A stretch of 64,000 bases of DNA from Paramicrobacterium agarici (GTDB taxonomy: Bacteria > Actinomycetota > Actinomycetes > Actinomycetales > Microbacteriaceae). Positions 49,790 to 59,246 of the stretch are shown here, piece by piece. The notes below the pieces were generated by a model. The model saw nothing but the letters and a program-made list of their open reading frames with translations, did not search any database and was not told the origin of the DNA. The position numbers and the translations under genes are program-made. The stretch covers positions 2,976,001-3,040,000 of the forward strand of contig NZ_PDJE01000001.1 of the NCBI RefSeq assembly GCF_002563955.1, written 5' to 3'. Position 1 is the first letter of the stretch. Each line of letters begins with the position of its first letter.

Positions 49790-50611
49790 TCAACCAAGGA
49801 ACAGCGCTCGGAGGCGCCGCGTGGTGAAGACCAGTCCGATGAGCGACATCACCGCGAAGTAGAGCACGTGCCACAGCATCCCGAACCCGACGACACCGGT
49901 CGTCAGCCCGCGCACGAGTTCGACACCGTGCCAGAGCGGCAGCACCTGAATCACGAACTGCACGCCTTGCGGGTAGACGCTGAGCGGAAAGAACGTTGCC
50001 GAGAACAGGAACATGGGCATGAGAATGAAGTTGATCCAGTCCATGTGCTGGAAGGTCTTCATGTAGCTCGTCACCGCCATGCCGAAGCTCGCGAAGCCGC
50101 ACGCGATCAGCAGAACGGCGGGGAAAGCGAGCAGCGCCCACCACGACAGGTTGAGCCCGAGCACCTGCATCACGAGTATGAACCCGAATGCGTAAAGCGC
50201 ACCGCGAAGGAGTGCGAGGGCGATCTCACCGAGCGCGATGTCGAAGGGGCCGAGCGACGTCGCGAGCATTCCCTCGTAGATCTTCGAGAACTTGATCTTG
50301 AAGAACACGTTCCATGTGGAGTCGTAGACGGCTCCGTTCATGGCCGCGACTGCGAGAAGCGCGGGAGCGATGAAGGCAGCGTAGGGAATCTCGGTTCCGC
50401 CCGGACCGTCAACGTCGCCGACGAGGGCACCGAGCCCGATGCCCATCGACAGGAGGTAGAAGATCGGCTCGAAGAAGCCCGAGACCATGACGAGCCAGTT
50501 CGTGCTGGCCGTCGCGCGCCAGCCGCGCAGCATCACCGCGCGGGCGTTTCCCGCGTAAAGCGCGGAGGGCCCGTTGACGCGGCGTCGTGAGGGAGCAGTG
50601 TGAATGCTCAT
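49790..50611 (-). CDS. ABC-2 type exporter permease
   Basis: 273 residues, six helices, ABC-2 membrane domain (DrrB/NodJ type): F-E-P-I-F-Y-L-L-S-M-G-I-G-L-G-A-L-V near the start and F-P-L-S-V-Y-P-Q-G-V-Q, L-P-L-W-H-G-V-E-L-V-R near the end. Third gene of an ATPase-permease-permease set, its ATG overlapping the previous stop by ATGA. Probably exports a drug, lipid or glycan together with the partner permease. Confidence 0.88.
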   Translation of the reverse strand: MSIHTAPSRRRVNGPSALYAGNARAVMLRGWRATASTNWLVMVSGFFEPIFYLLSMGIGLGALVGDVDGPGGTEIPYAAFIAPALLAVAAMNGAVYDSTWNVFFKIKFSKIYEGMLATSLGPFDIALGEIALALLRGALYAFGFILVMQVLGLNLSWWALLAFPAVLLIACGFASFGMAVTSYMKTFQHMDWINFILMPMFLFSATFFPLSVYPQGVQFVIQVLPLWHGVELVRGLTTGVVGFGMLWHVLYFAVMSLIGLVFTTRRLRALFLG

Positions 50612-51447
50612 CGGTTGAGCCTCCTCGCGGCGACGCGGCGCGCCAGCATCCACCCGATCACTGTCAGAAGCAGAAGGTATGCCATGTGAATGATGGTGAG
50701 CCAGATCGGCTCGTGGTGCCCGTACGAAAGCACGCGTCCCAGCTCTGTGCCGTGCCAGAGCGGCGAGAGCCAGCCGATCCACTGCAGAAACCAGGGCAGC
50801 TGCGTGAGCGGAAACACGGTTCCCGAGAAGAGCGTGAGCGGCAGCACGAGAAACCGCATGACCATGGCGATCTGACCGCTGTCGTTTTCCAGCGTTGCGA
50901 CGTACGCCATGAGCAGCGTGCCGAACGCGAGACCGGTGAGCACGGCGGTGAAAAGCGAGAGCCAGCCGAGCTCGCCCGGAACAGCACCGAACAGCAGCAT
51001 GAAGAGGTAGTAGAGACCGGATGTGACGGCGATGCGCACGGTCACGGCGATGACCTGGCCGTCGATGATCTGCCCGGGCGTCACCGGGCTCGCGCCCATG
51101 CCGGTGAAGATGGGGTTCCACTTGAACCCGAGCATGATCGGGTAGCTGAACTCCTCGGCAGCGGCTTCGAACGCCGCCATCGCCAGCAGCGCGGGCGCGA
51201 CGAACACGAGGTAGCTGACCGCGAGACCGTTCTGCTCGACGTTGGCGTCGACGAGGCTCGCGAGGCCGACACCCATCGCGAAGAGGTACATGAGCGGCGA
51301 TCCGATGCCCGTCGCGATGACCGTCTGCGTGTACGCCTTCATGCCGCGGAAGCGGTGCTCCGCGACATACCAGGCTCCCCAGCGCCGTGGTGCCCGCGCT
51401 GCGATCAGTGCACGAGCAGCATTCGCCCGTCTCGTCGTGGTGGTCAT
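50608..51447 (-). CDS. ABC-2 type exporter permease
   Basis: 279 residues, six helices, same family as the gene after it: G-I-G-S-P-L-M-Y-L-F-A-M-G-V-G-L-A-S-L-V and F-P-L-T-Q-L-P-W-F-L-Q, L-S-P-L-W-H-G-T-E-L-G-R. The two permeases share the late P-L-W-H-G motif, so they are diverged duplicates likely forming a heterodimer. Overlaps the ATPase by ATGA. Confidence 0.88.
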   Translation of the reverse strand: MTTTTRRANAARALIAARAPRRWGAWYVAEHRFRGMKAYTQTVIATGIGSPLMYLFAMGVGLASLVDANVEQNGLAVSYLVFVAPALLAMAAFEAAAEEFSYPIMLGFKWNPIFTGMGASPVTPGQIIDGQVIAVTVRIAVTSGLYYLFMLLFGAVPGELGWLSLFTAVLTGLAFGTLLMAYVATLENDSGQIAMVMRFLVLPLTLFSGTVFPLTQLPWFLQWIGWLSPLWHGTELGRVLSYGHHEPIWLTIIHMAYLLLLTVIGWMLARRVAARRLNR

Positions 51448-52370
51448 TCGATCAGGCTCCGCCCGGTGAGCCGCAAAAACACGTCTTCGAGGCTCGATCG
51501 GCGCACCAGACTCGTGAGGGGCGTGTGGCCGCGGTCGGTCACGGCGCCGAGCGCTTCTTCGCCGCTGGCGGCATAGATGAGGATGCGGTCGGGCAGCACC
51601 TCGAGCCGATCGCCGAGCCCCTCGAGCTCGCGTGCGACGAGATCGTTGTTCTGCGAGCCGAAGCGCACCTCGAGAACTTCGCGCGACGAATACTGCCGAA
51701 TGAGCTGCGACGGCGACCCCTCGGCCATGATGCGGCCGTTGTCGACGACGACGAGTCGGTCGCAGAGCTGTTCGGCCTCGTCCATGTAGTGCGTCGTGAG
51801 CACAAGCGTCGTTCCCTGCTCTTTGAGCCGGAAGAGGCGGTCCCACAGAATGTGTCGTGCTTGCGGGTCGAGGCCGGTTGTCGGCTCGTCGAGCAGCAGA
51901 ATGCGCGGATCGTTGATGAGCGCGCGGGCGATGGTGAGGCGCCGCTTCATGCCGCCCGAGAGATCGTCGACCTTGGCTTTCACCTTGTCTTCGAGCTGCG
52001 CGAACGCCATGAGTTCGTCTGCTCGCTCGGCGACGAGCTTGCGCGGCAGGCCGAAATATCGGCCGTAGACGAGCAGGTTCTCGCGGGCGCGCAGCTCTTC
52101 GTCGAGGTTGTCGGCCTGCGGAACGACGCCGAGCTGTGAACGGATCTCGGGGCCATACTCATCAGGGTCAAGACCCAGGATGCTGAGTTGACCCGACGTG
52201 CGGGTCGAGACGGCTCCGACCATGCGCATGGTCGTCGATTTGCCGGCGCCGTTCGGCCCGAGCAGACCGAACGACTCCCCCGGTGCCACGTCGAACGAGA
52301 TGTCGTCGACGGCGGCGAAGTCTTTGTACTTCTTGACGAGGTTGGTGGCTTCGATGACGGGTTCAGGCAC
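51444..52370 (-). CDS. ABC exporter ATPase (DrrA/CcmA-like)
   Basis: 308 residues. Walker A G-P-N-G-A-G-K-S-T, signature L-S-G-G-M-K-R-R, Walker B I-L-L-L-D-E-P-T-T-G-L-D, H-loop T-T-H-Y-M-D-E-A. The C-terminal 90 residues are the DrrA-type regulatory extension. I start it at the GTG at 52370: a promoter (TTGGCA, 17 bp, TAAGCT) ends seven bases before it, so the mRNA is leaderless; a TTG at 52406 that opens the frame is the -35 box itself. Powers the two permeases downstream. Confidence 0.92.
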   Translation of the reverse strand: MPEPVIEATNLVKKYKDFAAVDDISFDVAPGESFGLLGPNGAGKSTTMRMVGAVSTRTSGQLSILGLDPDEYGPEIRSQLGVVPQADNLDEELRARENLLVYGRYFGLPRKLVAERADELMAFAQLEDKVKAKVDDLSGGMKRRLTIARALINDPRILLLDEPTTGLDPQARHILWDRLFRLKEQGTTLVLTTHYMDEAEQLCDRLVVVDNGRIMAEGSPSQLIRQYSSREVLEVRFGSQNNDLVARELEGLGDRLEVLPDRILIYAASGEEALGAVTDRGHTPLTSLVRRSSLEDVFLRLTGRSLIE

Positions 52371-52377
52371 GACTGAC

Positions 52378-52406
52378 AGCTTATTAAGAGCCGCTGACAC
52401 TGCCAA
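52378..52406 (-). promoter_or_regulatory. Leaderless promoter of the ABC exporter operon
   Basis: TTGGCA (52406-52401), exactly 17 bp, TAAGCT (52383-52378), then seven bases to the GTG. No Shine-Dalgarno site. Confidence 0.65.
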
Positions 52407-52434
52407 GAAGCGCGTTTCGGTTCTTCACCACGTT

Positions 52435-52836
52435 TCAGCGCCGCGGAGGCCGGCTCTTGCCGGTGATGATGCCGACGATTCCAAGCACCAGAAGGACAGC
52501 CCCGATAGCGAATACCGTAAGGCCCGGAGCCTTGAAGCTGTCGGCGAATCCGTAGAACGCGTCGACGTTGCCGCCGCCACCCAAGAGAAAGAGACCGTAT
52601 GGCAAAACGACGATAATGCCGCCCATCACCGCCGTGAAAAATCCGAGCACCGTTGCGACGATTCCGCAGATGCGAAGCGGATGCATCCTTGGGCTCGGCT
52701 GCCGCACGCGCGGCGCATACGGGCGCACGGGCGGCGGATACGGGCCGTAGCGGGGCGGATACCCGGGTGGAGGGGCCGGAGGCAGGGGCGCAGCGTTCGT
52801 GCTCGGGTGCTGGCCAGCTCCCTCTGAGTGCGTCAT
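52435..52836 (-). CDS. Small Pro-rich two-helix membrane protein
   Basis: 133 residues. N-terminal 55 are Pro/Tyr/Arg-rich and cytoplasmic (P-P-P-G-Y-P-P-R-Y-G-P-Y-P-P-P), then two membrane helices (about 55-78 and 100-122) with a short loop. Reminiscent of DUF4190-type actinobacterial proteins but not assignable. TATGGT lies six bases before the ATG at 52836, again hinting at a leaderless mRNA. Confidence 0.65.
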   Translation of the reverse strand: MTHSEGAGQHPSTNAAPLPPAPPPGYPPRYGPYPPPVRPYAPRVRQPSPRMHPLRICGIVATVLGFFTAVMGGIIVVLPYGLFLLGGGGNVDAFYGFADSFKAPGLTVFAIGAVLLVLGIVGIITGKSRPPRR

Positions 52837-52862
52837 GGCTTCACCATAGCGAGCCGCGGTCA

Positions 52863-53651
52863 CTATGCGAGGAGGACGGCAGCACCCGCGGCACGCAGGT
52901 CGGCGACAAGAACGGGGTCTGCGGAAGCATCCGTCACGATCGTGTCAACCTGCGACAGCCCGGCGACGTGCCCCATCGTCACTCGTCCGAGCTTTGACGC
53001 ATCGGCGGTAATGACAACACGGTCGGATGCCGCCACCATGGCGCGCTTGATCTCGGCTTCGGGAAGGTTGACGTTTGTCACGCCGGCCCCAACGTCGACG
53101 CCGTTGCAGCCGAGAATCGCGACGTCAGCGTGCACCGTCTCGATGAGCTGCTGCCCCATGGGATTGACCAGCGAGTGCTGTAGCGGGCGAAGCGCACCAC
53201 CCGTCACGTAGACCGACAGCCGTGGCAGTGCCGGTTCAAGCGCGAGCGCCGTTGCGAGACCGTTCGTGACAACAACGACGTCGTGCAGCTCAGTGCGATC
53301 GACGAGCGCCTCCGCCACGGCGAGCGCCGTCGATCCAACGTCGAGGAACACGCTCTGACCAGCATCCACGAGGCTCGCCGCCCTGCGTCCGATCGCCGCC
53401 TTCGACTCCGCACCGGATTGCGACGTCTGCTCAACCGGAGCTTCGGGCGCGGCCGACGCCGACACCGCTCCCCCGTGCACCCGCCGGGCCGCCCCCGCGT
53501 CGACGAGCGCGTCGAGGTCGGCCCGCGCCGTGACGCTCGATACAGAAAAGTCGCGCGCAATATCGGCGGCGCGAATGTACCCGCGCTGATCAAGGCGTTC
53601 GCGAATGCGAGAGCGACGCAATTCGGCGGGGAGAGCTGCAGCATCCGTCAT
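52863..53651 (-). CDS. DeoR/GlpR-family transcriptional regulator (divergent to galTK)
   Basis: 262 residues. N-terminal winged helix (about 12-65): R-A-A-D-I-A-R-D-F-S-V-S-S-V-T-A-R-A-D-L-D-A-L. C-terminal sensor: F-L-D-V-G-S-T, V-V-T-N-G-L-A-T-A, A-D-A-S-K-L-G-R. Likely represses galTK and itself, released by a galactose phosphate (inference from divergence). Direct repeats TTTACTT at 53665-53681 are candidate sites. Confidence 0.87.
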   Translation of the reverse strand: MTDAAALPAELRRSRIRERLDQRGYIRAADIARDFSVSSVTARADLDALVDAGAARRVHGGAVSASAAPEAPVEQTSQSGAESKAAIGRRAASLVDAGQSVFLDVGSTALAVAEALVDRTELHDVVVVTNGLATALALEPALPRLSVYVTGGALRPLQHSLVNPMGQQLIETVHADVAILGCNGVDVGAGVTNVNLPEAEIKRAMVAASDRVVITADASKLGRVTMGHVAGLSQVDTIVTDASADPVLVADLRAAGAAVLLA

Positions 53652-53664
53652 AGCTCAATTTTCG

Positions 53665-53703
53665 TTTACTTGCCTTTACTTATCAATACGCAAGCGATAG
53701 ATT
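53665..53703 (+). promoter_or_regulatory. galTK promoter with direct-repeat operator
   Basis: TTTACTT occurs at 53665-53671 and 53675-53681, 10 bp apart. The second includes the -35 box TTTACT (53675-53680), 17 bp from TAGATT (53698-53703). Repeats one helical turn apart at the -35 box fit DeoR-type repression. Confidence 0.55.
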
Positions 53704-53796
53704 CAGTGGATGCTGCTGCGCGAGCGTCACGCGCCTGAGAATCTTGTGGCGCACACCCGAACACGTAGCGCAGAAGAGGAAGCGAAGCGGAACCCG

Positions 53797-55029
53797 ATGC
53801 CCGACACCCCCGAGAATGCACAGACCGATGCTCGCCGCACAACGAAAACGGCTCTTTCGACGCTGACCGGCGGCATCACGAGCCAGGCGCACAAGCTCGC
53901 CGACGGCCGCGACATCATCTACTTCGACGACCCCGACACGCAGCTTCCCGCCGAGCGCCGCGCCGATCCTCGCGAGCTCGACCCTCGACCCGCAACAGCG
54001 ACCATGCGGCAGGACCCACTCACCGGCGAATGGGTCTCCATCGCGGCCGCCCGGCAGAACCGCGCGTTTCTGCCCCCGGCAGAGCTCGACCCCCTCGCAC
54101 CGCAAACGCCGACGAACCCCTCAGAGGTACCGAGCGATTACGACGTCGCGGTGTTCGAGAACAAGTCGCCCTCGTTCGGCCCGCTGCTGCGCGACGACAA
54201 CGAGCCGCGAGGCCTCTACGACCTGACGCGCATCGGCCTCGAACGCACCCGAACCTCGGTCGGCCGCTGCGAAGTCGTGTGCTTCTCACCGGAGCGCGAA
54301 GGCTCGTTCGGCTCGCTCTCGCGCACGCGCGCCCGCACCGTGATTGAGGCATGGGCAGAGCGCACTCGAGCTCTCAGCGCCATGCCGAACGTGCGGCAGG
54401 TCTTTCCCTTCGAGAACCGCGGCGTCGAGATCGGCGTCACCCTGCAGCATCCGCACGGTCAGATCTACTCGTACCCGTACATCACGCCGCGCACCCGCCA
54501 GGTGCTCGACGCCATTGATACCTATGGGCCGACGCTCTTCGCCGACATTCTCGAGCGCGAACAGGCGGGCGAGAGGATGCTGCTGCGCGGCGAGCACTGG
54601 AGCGCGTTCGTTCCGTTTGCCGCTCGCTGGCCCGTCGAAGTGCACATGCTGCCGCACCGTCACGTCGCCGACTTCACCGAGACGACGGCGGAGGAGCGCG
54701 ACGAACTCGCGGTGCTGTACCTGCGGCTGCTGCGGGGCGTCGACGCCCTGTACGACACACCAACGCCCTACATCGCCGCGTGGCACCAGGCGCCCGTGAA
54801 CGTCGCGCGCGACGACGTGCGGCTCATGCTGCAGCTCACGTCGCCGCGCCGCGCCGCCGACAAGCTCAAGTACCTCGCCGGATCCGAGGCGGCAATGGGT
54901 GCGTGGATCGGCGACATCCCGCCCGAGAAGGCGGCGCAGAACCTGCGCGACGCCATCGCTCGCGCCGATATCGCGCACCCCGTCGAGCCGACAGCATCCG
55001 CCGCCTCGAATGACCAGGAGCCACGATGA
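53797..55029 (+). CDS. galT: Galactose-1-phosphate uridylyltransferase
   Basis: 410 residues. Leloir pathway: swaps UDP-glucose and galactose 1-phosphate. Q-H-P-H-G-Q holds the nucleophilic His; F-E-N-R-G-V-E-I-G-V-T precedes it, and W-H-Q-A-P-V-N closes the active site. ATG at 53797 chosen with a weak GGA site. The frame is open to an ATG at 53710, six bases after TAGATT, which would give 29 more residues if the mRNA is leaderless; unresolved. Overlaps galK by ATGA. Confidence 0.93.
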   Translation: MPDTPENAQTDARRTTKTALSTLTGGITSQAHKLADGRDIIYFDDPDTQLPAERRADPRELDPRPATATMRQDPLTGEWVSIAAARQNRAFLPPAELDPLAPQTPTNPSEVPSDYDVAVFENKSPSFGPLLRDDNEPRGLYDLTRIGLERTRTSVGRCEVVCFSPEREGSFGSLSRTRARTVIEAWAERTRALSAMPNVRQVFPFENRGVEIGVTLQHPHGQIYSYPYITPRTRQVLDAIDTYGPTLFADILEREQAGERMLLRGEHWSAFVPFAARWPVEVHMLPHRHVADFTETTAEERDELAVLYLRLLRGVDALYDTPTPYIAAWHQAPVNVARDDVRLMLQLTSPRRAADKLKYLAGSEAAMGAWIGDIPPEKAAQNLRDAIARADIAHPVEPTASAASNDQEPR

Positions 55030-56201
55030 TGACCTCCCCACGCTCAACCGCAGATTCGTTCAGCGCCCACTACGGGCACACCCCGGACGGCGTGTGGCGC
55101 GGACCGGGGCGCGTCAATCTGATCGGCGAGCACACCGACTATAACGACGGCTTCGTTTTTCCGTTCGCGATCGACCGTTCGACGGCCGTCGCCGTGGGGT
55201 CACGAGACGACCGCACCGTGCGCATGACGACAGATTTCGCGGATGCTGCAGCCACGGTGTCGCTCGACGATCTCGACGTCGAGCAGCTCGCCGACGGAAC
55301 GCTGAGCGGCTGGTCGGCGTACCCGTTCGGCGTCATCTGGGCCATGCGGCACTTCGGCGCCGATCTGTGCCAGGTGAGCGGCTTCGACGCACACATCGCC
55401 TCGGACGTTCCCGCCGGAGCAGGGCTGTCGTCGTCTGCCGCGCTCATGTGCGCTGTCGCCGTCGCGCTCAACGACGAGTGGCAGCTCGGCTTCGACACCC
55501 AGACACTCGCGCGCATCGGCCAGCTCGCCGAGAACAAAGCCGTCGGCGCGCCGACCGGAATCATGGACGAGAGCGCCTCGCTCTTCGGTCAGCGCGATCA
55601 CGGCGTGTTTCTGGACTGCCGTTCGCTCGACTCCGAGGTGATCGAGCTCGGCTTCGAGCAGTACGGCCTCGACGTGCTCGTCATGAACACGCGCGTCGAC
55701 CACGCCCACGCGACGGGCGGCTATGCCGAGCGCCGAGCGTCATGCGAGAAGGGCGCGCGACTCATGGGCGTGAAGAGCCTGCGCGATCTCGACGTCGACG
55801 ACCTCGAGCGCGCCAAACGTGAGCTCGACGACGAGACGTTCCGTCGGGTGCGGCACATCGTCACCGAGAACCAGCGCGTGCTCGACACCGTTCGCACCCT
55901 GCGCACTGAGGGACCCGCGGCGATCGGCGATCTACTCAACGCCTCGCACGTCTCGATGCGCGACGACTTCGAGATCTCCGTTGCCGAGCTCGACCTCGCC
56001 GTCGAGACGGCCCAGGCGTGCGGCGCGATCGGAGCACGCATGACGGGAGGCGGCTTCGGCGGTGCCGCGATCGCGCTCGTCGCGCACGATCGCGTGGGAG
56101 AGACGGCGGATGCTGTCATGCAGGCGTTCGCCGATGCCGGGTACCGCGCGCCGGAGTGCTTCACGGTGCATCCCGACGACGGCGCCGGCCGCGCACTCTG
56201 A
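55026..56201 (+). CDS. galK: Galactokinase
   Basis: 391 residues, GHMP kinase. G-R-V-N-L-I-G-E-H-T-D-Y-N-D-G is the galactokinase signature, P-A-G-A-G-L-S-S-S-A-A-L the ATP motif, and T-G-G-G-F-G-G the late motif. Phosphorylates galactose for GalT. Starts inside the galT stop. Confidence 0.96.
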   Translation: MMTSPRSTADSFSAHYGHTPDGVWRGPGRVNLIGEHTDYNDGFVFPFAIDRSTAVAVGSRDDRTVRMTTDFADAAATVSLDDLDVEQLADGTLSGWSAYPFGVIWAMRHFGADLCQVSGFDAHIASDVPAGAGLSSSAALMCAVAVALNDEWQLGFDTQTLARIGQLAENKAVGAPTGIMDESASLFGQRDHGVFLDCRSLDSEVIELGFEQYGLDVLVMNTRVDHAHATGGYAERRASCEKGARLMGVKSLRDLDVDDLERAKRELDDETFRRVRHIVTENQRVLDTVRTLRTEGPAAIGDLLNASHVSMRDDFEISVAELDLAVETAQACGAIGARMTGGGFGGAAIALVAHDRVGETADAVMQAFADAGYRAPECFTVHPDDGAGRAL

Positions 56202-56383
56202 GCGACAGCATCCACACTCTGCGAGCACCCGCCACACTCGACGAGCCGTTTCTCGGGGTGACCGCTGCCGAAAGAGGCACCGCCCTCACAGCGACCTGAG
56301 TCGTTTCGCGAACCCGCAGGGGAACGTCACAAAGCGAACGTCGATTACGAGATACGAGCAACTCTCGCTAGCCTCGAAGAACG

Positions 56384-59056
56384 ATGACTGACACGTATCC
56401 CCCCACGTCGGCAATTACGATCATCCAAGCCCCCCGCAATCTGGAGATTCCCGACGCGCTCCGCTCAGACGTTCGTCTTCTCGGCGAACTGCTGGGCCGT
56501 GTGCTGATCGAGACGGGCGGAAAAGACCTTCTCGACGACGTCGAGAGGCTGCGGAGCCTGACGATCGCCGCATACGAGAACGAAGACACCGCCGCGTTCG
56601 AAGACGCTGAAGCGCTCGTCACATCGTTCTCTCCCGAGCGGGCAGAAGAGGTGGCGCGCGCGTTCACGTGCTACTTCCACCTCGTGAATCTCGCAGAGGA
56701 GCGCCACCGTGTGCGCGTACTGCAGGGCCGCAATCCCGAACCGGGCGAAGACGTCGGAGCGTCCTTCACCTCGACCATGAACGCCCTCGTCGACGAGCTC
56801 GGCGAAGACGGCGCGCAGAAGATGCTCGACGGGCTCGAGTTCCGCCCCGTACTGACGGCGCACCCGACGGAGGCGCGGCGCCGTGCCGTGGCCTCGTCGA
56901 TTCGCCGCATCAGCGAGCTCATCGCTACAAACGACGACCCGCGGCTGGGCGAAGACGTTCAGGCCGAGACCAAACGCACGCTGCTCGCCGAGATCAACGT
57001 GCTGTTCCGCACCGCTCCCCTGCGCTCGACGCGGCCGACGCCGCTCGACGAGGTGCGCACGGCGATGAACATCTTCGACCAGACGCTGTTCGAGGCGATG
57101 CCCCGCATCTACCGCCTCATCGACGACCGCCTCACGGGCAAGGCCGCCGGAACGCTTCCGCCCCGCTCGCACTCGTTCGTGCGATTCGGCTCGTGGATCG
57201 GCGCCGACCGCGACGGCAACCCCAACGTCACGGCGAAGATCACGCGCCAGGCGGCCGCGATTCAGTCGGAGCACGTGCTGCTCGGGCTCGAGCACGCGGC
57301 GTCGCGCGTCGGCCGGATGCTGACGCTCGACGCGGGCGATACGGCACCCAGCCCCGAGCTTCTGCAGCTCTGGCAGCGGCAGCGCTCACTCGCCGACGAG
57401 CTCACCAGCGAGATCGCGACGCGCTCCCCCAACGAGCCGCACCGCCGTGTCGTGCTCATGATCGCCGAGCGCATCGCCGCGACGCGCGGTCGCAACGCCG
57501 ACCTCGCCTACGCCGGGCCCGACGACCTGCTCGACGACCTGCGCACAGTACAGGACTCCCTCGTTGCCGCGGGCGACAAGCGCAGTGCCTACGGCGAGGT
57601 GCAGGGGCTCATCTGGCAGGTCGAGACGTTCGGCTTCCACCTTGCCGAGCTCGAGGTGCGCCAGCACTCGAAGGTGCACCGCCAGGCGCTCGACGAACTC
57701 GACCGCGGCGTGCAGCCGAGCGAGATGACCGACGAAGTGCTCGACGTCTTCCGCACGATCGGCGCTCTGCAGTCCCGCTACGGCGTCAACGCCGCCCGCC
57801 GCTACATCATCTCGTTCACGCAAGAAGTCGACGACATCGCCAACGTGCACCGCCTCGCGCGCTACGCGTTCGGCGACGGCGAGACGCCCGTGCTCGACGT
57901 GATTCCGCTGTTCGAGACGTTCAACGACCTCAAGAACGCTCCCGCGATCCTCGAGAAGATGATCGAGCTCCCCGAGGTGGCCAAGCGCCTCGACGAGACC
58001 GACCGTCGCCTTGAGGTCATGCTCGGCTACTCCGACTCGTCAAAGGACGTCGGCCCGGTCTCGGCGACGCTGACGCTGTATGAGGCGCAAGACGCGATCG
58101 CTCGCTGGGCGGAGCGCCACAGCATCCGTCTCACTCTCTTTCACGGCCGAGGCGGTGCCATGGGCCGCGGCGGCGGTCCGGCGAACGAGGCCGTGCTGTC
58201 GCAGCCGCCCGGGTCGGTCGACGGCCGCTTCAAGCTCACCGAGCAGGGCGAAGTCATCTTCGCCCAGTACGGCAACCCGACGATCGCGCTGCGTCACCTC
58301 GAGCAGATCGCGTCGGCGACCCTTCTGGCGTCGAGCCCGTCGAACGGCGAGCTCAACGCGTCGGCGGCGACGACGTTCGCCGACATGGCGCAGGTGATGG
58401 ATGCTGCAAGCCGCGAGCGCTTCTACGAGCTCGTTCACGCGGAAGGCTTTGCCCCGTGGTTCGCCGAGGTCACGCCGCAAGAAGAGGTCGGCCTTCTTCC
58501 CCTCGGCTCGCGTCCGGCACGCCGTGGACTCTCGGTCGAGTCGCTCGAAGACCTCCGTGCGATTCCGTGGGTGTTCTCGTGGTCGCAGGCGCGCATCAAC
58601 CTTGCCGGCTGGTTCGGCCTCGGCACAGCACTCAAAGCTGTCGGCGACCGCGAGCAGCTGCAGAAGGCGTACCGCGAGTGGCCGCTGTTCACGACGATGA
58701 TCGACAACGTGCAGATGTCGCTTGCGAAGACCGACGCGCGCATTGCCGCCCGGTACCTGCAGCTCGGCAATCGTGACGACCTCGCGGCGCTCGTTCTCGA
58801 CGAGATGGAGCGCACGCGCGAATGGGTGCTCGCCGCTACCGGAAGCACTGAGCTTCTCGACAACCGCGCCGTGCTGCAGCGCGCCGTGCGGCTGCGCACG
58901 CCGTACGTTGATGCGCTGTCGCTACTGCAGCTTCGCGCCCTGCGCACGCTGCGAGGTGCGGCGACGCAAGAAACCGAGACGACAATCGACCAGGCGCGCA
59001 ACTTGCTGCTGCTCTCGGTCAACGGAGTCGCTGCGGGGCTGCAGAACACGGGCTGA
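56384..59056 (+). CDS. ppc: Phosphoenolpyruvate carboxylase
   Basis: 890 residues. Makes oxaloacetate from phosphoenolpyruvate and bicarbonate to refill the TCA cycle. L-T-A-H-P-T-E-A carries the catalytic His (about 158); F-H-G-R-G-G-A-M-G-R-G-G-G-P-A the active-site loop; the C-terminus Q-N-T-G is the invariant end. GAAG precedes the ATG closely. Single gene with a hairpin after it. Confidence 0.97.
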   Translation: MTDTYPPTSAITIIQAPRNLEIPDALRSDVRLLGELLGRVLIETGGKDLLDDVERLRSLTIAAYENEDTAAFEDAEALVTSFSPERAEEVARAFTCYFHLVNLAEERHRVRVLQGRNPEPGEDVGASFTSTMNALVDELGEDGAQKMLDGLEFRPVLTAHPTEARRRAVASSIRRISELIATNDDPRLGEDVQAETKRTLLAEINVLFRTAPLRSTRPTPLDEVRTAMNIFDQTLFEAMPRIYRLIDDRLTGKAAGTLPPRSHSFVRFGSWIGADRDGNPNVTAKITRQAAAIQSEHVLLGLEHAASRVGRMLTLDAGDTAPSPELLQLWQRQRSLADELTSEIATRSPNEPHRRVVLMIAERIAATRGRNADLAYAGPDDLLDDLRTVQDSLVAAGDKRSAYGEVQGLIWQVETFGFHLAELEVRQHSKVHRQALDELDRGVQPSEMTDEVLDVFRTIGALQSRYGVNAARRYIISFTQEVDDIANVHRLARYAFGDGETPVLDVIPLFETFNDLKNAPAILEKMIELPEVAKRLDETDRRLEVMLGYSDSSKDVGPVSATLTLYEAQDAIARWAERHSIRLTLFHGRGGAMGRGGGPANEAVLSQPPGSVDGRFKLTEQGEVIFAQYGNPTIALRHLEQIASATLLASSPSNGELNASAATTFADMAQVMDAASRERFYELVHAEGFAPWFAEVTPQEEVGLLPLGSRPARRGLSVESLEDLRAIPWVFSWSQARINLAGWFGLGTALKAVGDREQLQKAYREWPLFTTMIDNVQMSLAKTDARIAARYLQLGNRDDLAALVLDEMERTREWVLAATGSTELLDNRAVLQRAVRLRTPYVDALSLLQLRALRTLRGAATQETETTIDQARNLLLLSVNGVAAGLQNTG

Positions 59057-59076
59057 CCCGGAGACACGTCTCAGCC

Positions 59077-59104
59077 GAGCGGCGGTCCGGGAGGGCCGTC
59101 GCTC
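59077..59104 (+). terminator. Hairpin after ppc
   Basis: GAGCGGCGG pairs with CCGTCGCTC (one G-T pair), 20 bases after the ppc stop. No T-run. Confidence 0.45.
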
Positions 59105-59110
59105 GCTGAC

Positions 59111-59171
59111 GTGAGTTGCAGAAGGTGGCTCTTCACGCCAGCTCGCGTGGCCGCCATCTTCTGCAACTCAC
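59111..59171. repeat. Palindromic intergenic repeat, copy 2 (61 bp)
   Basis: GTGAGTTGCAGAAG at the left and CTTCTGCAACTCAC at the right are perfectly complementary, with GTGG/CCGCC-type pairing continuing inside. Matches the element at 42186-42245 in ends, size and a shared inner CTCTT-GCC-GC pattern. Lies between ppc and the nonulosonic acid operon. Confidence 0.65.
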
Positions 59172-59246
59172 ACCGTACGCACGTTCGCCACCGCGTGTTT
59201 ACCCCGACAGAACCGACGGGAAACGTCGCCGGCTTAGCGTCGCCGT

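Noticed and set aside
52371..52406. TTG start at 52406 for the ABC exporter ATPase
   Set aside because: The TTG is part of a -35 box with a -10 box 17 bp on; translation from it would need a transcript starting upstream of this promoter.
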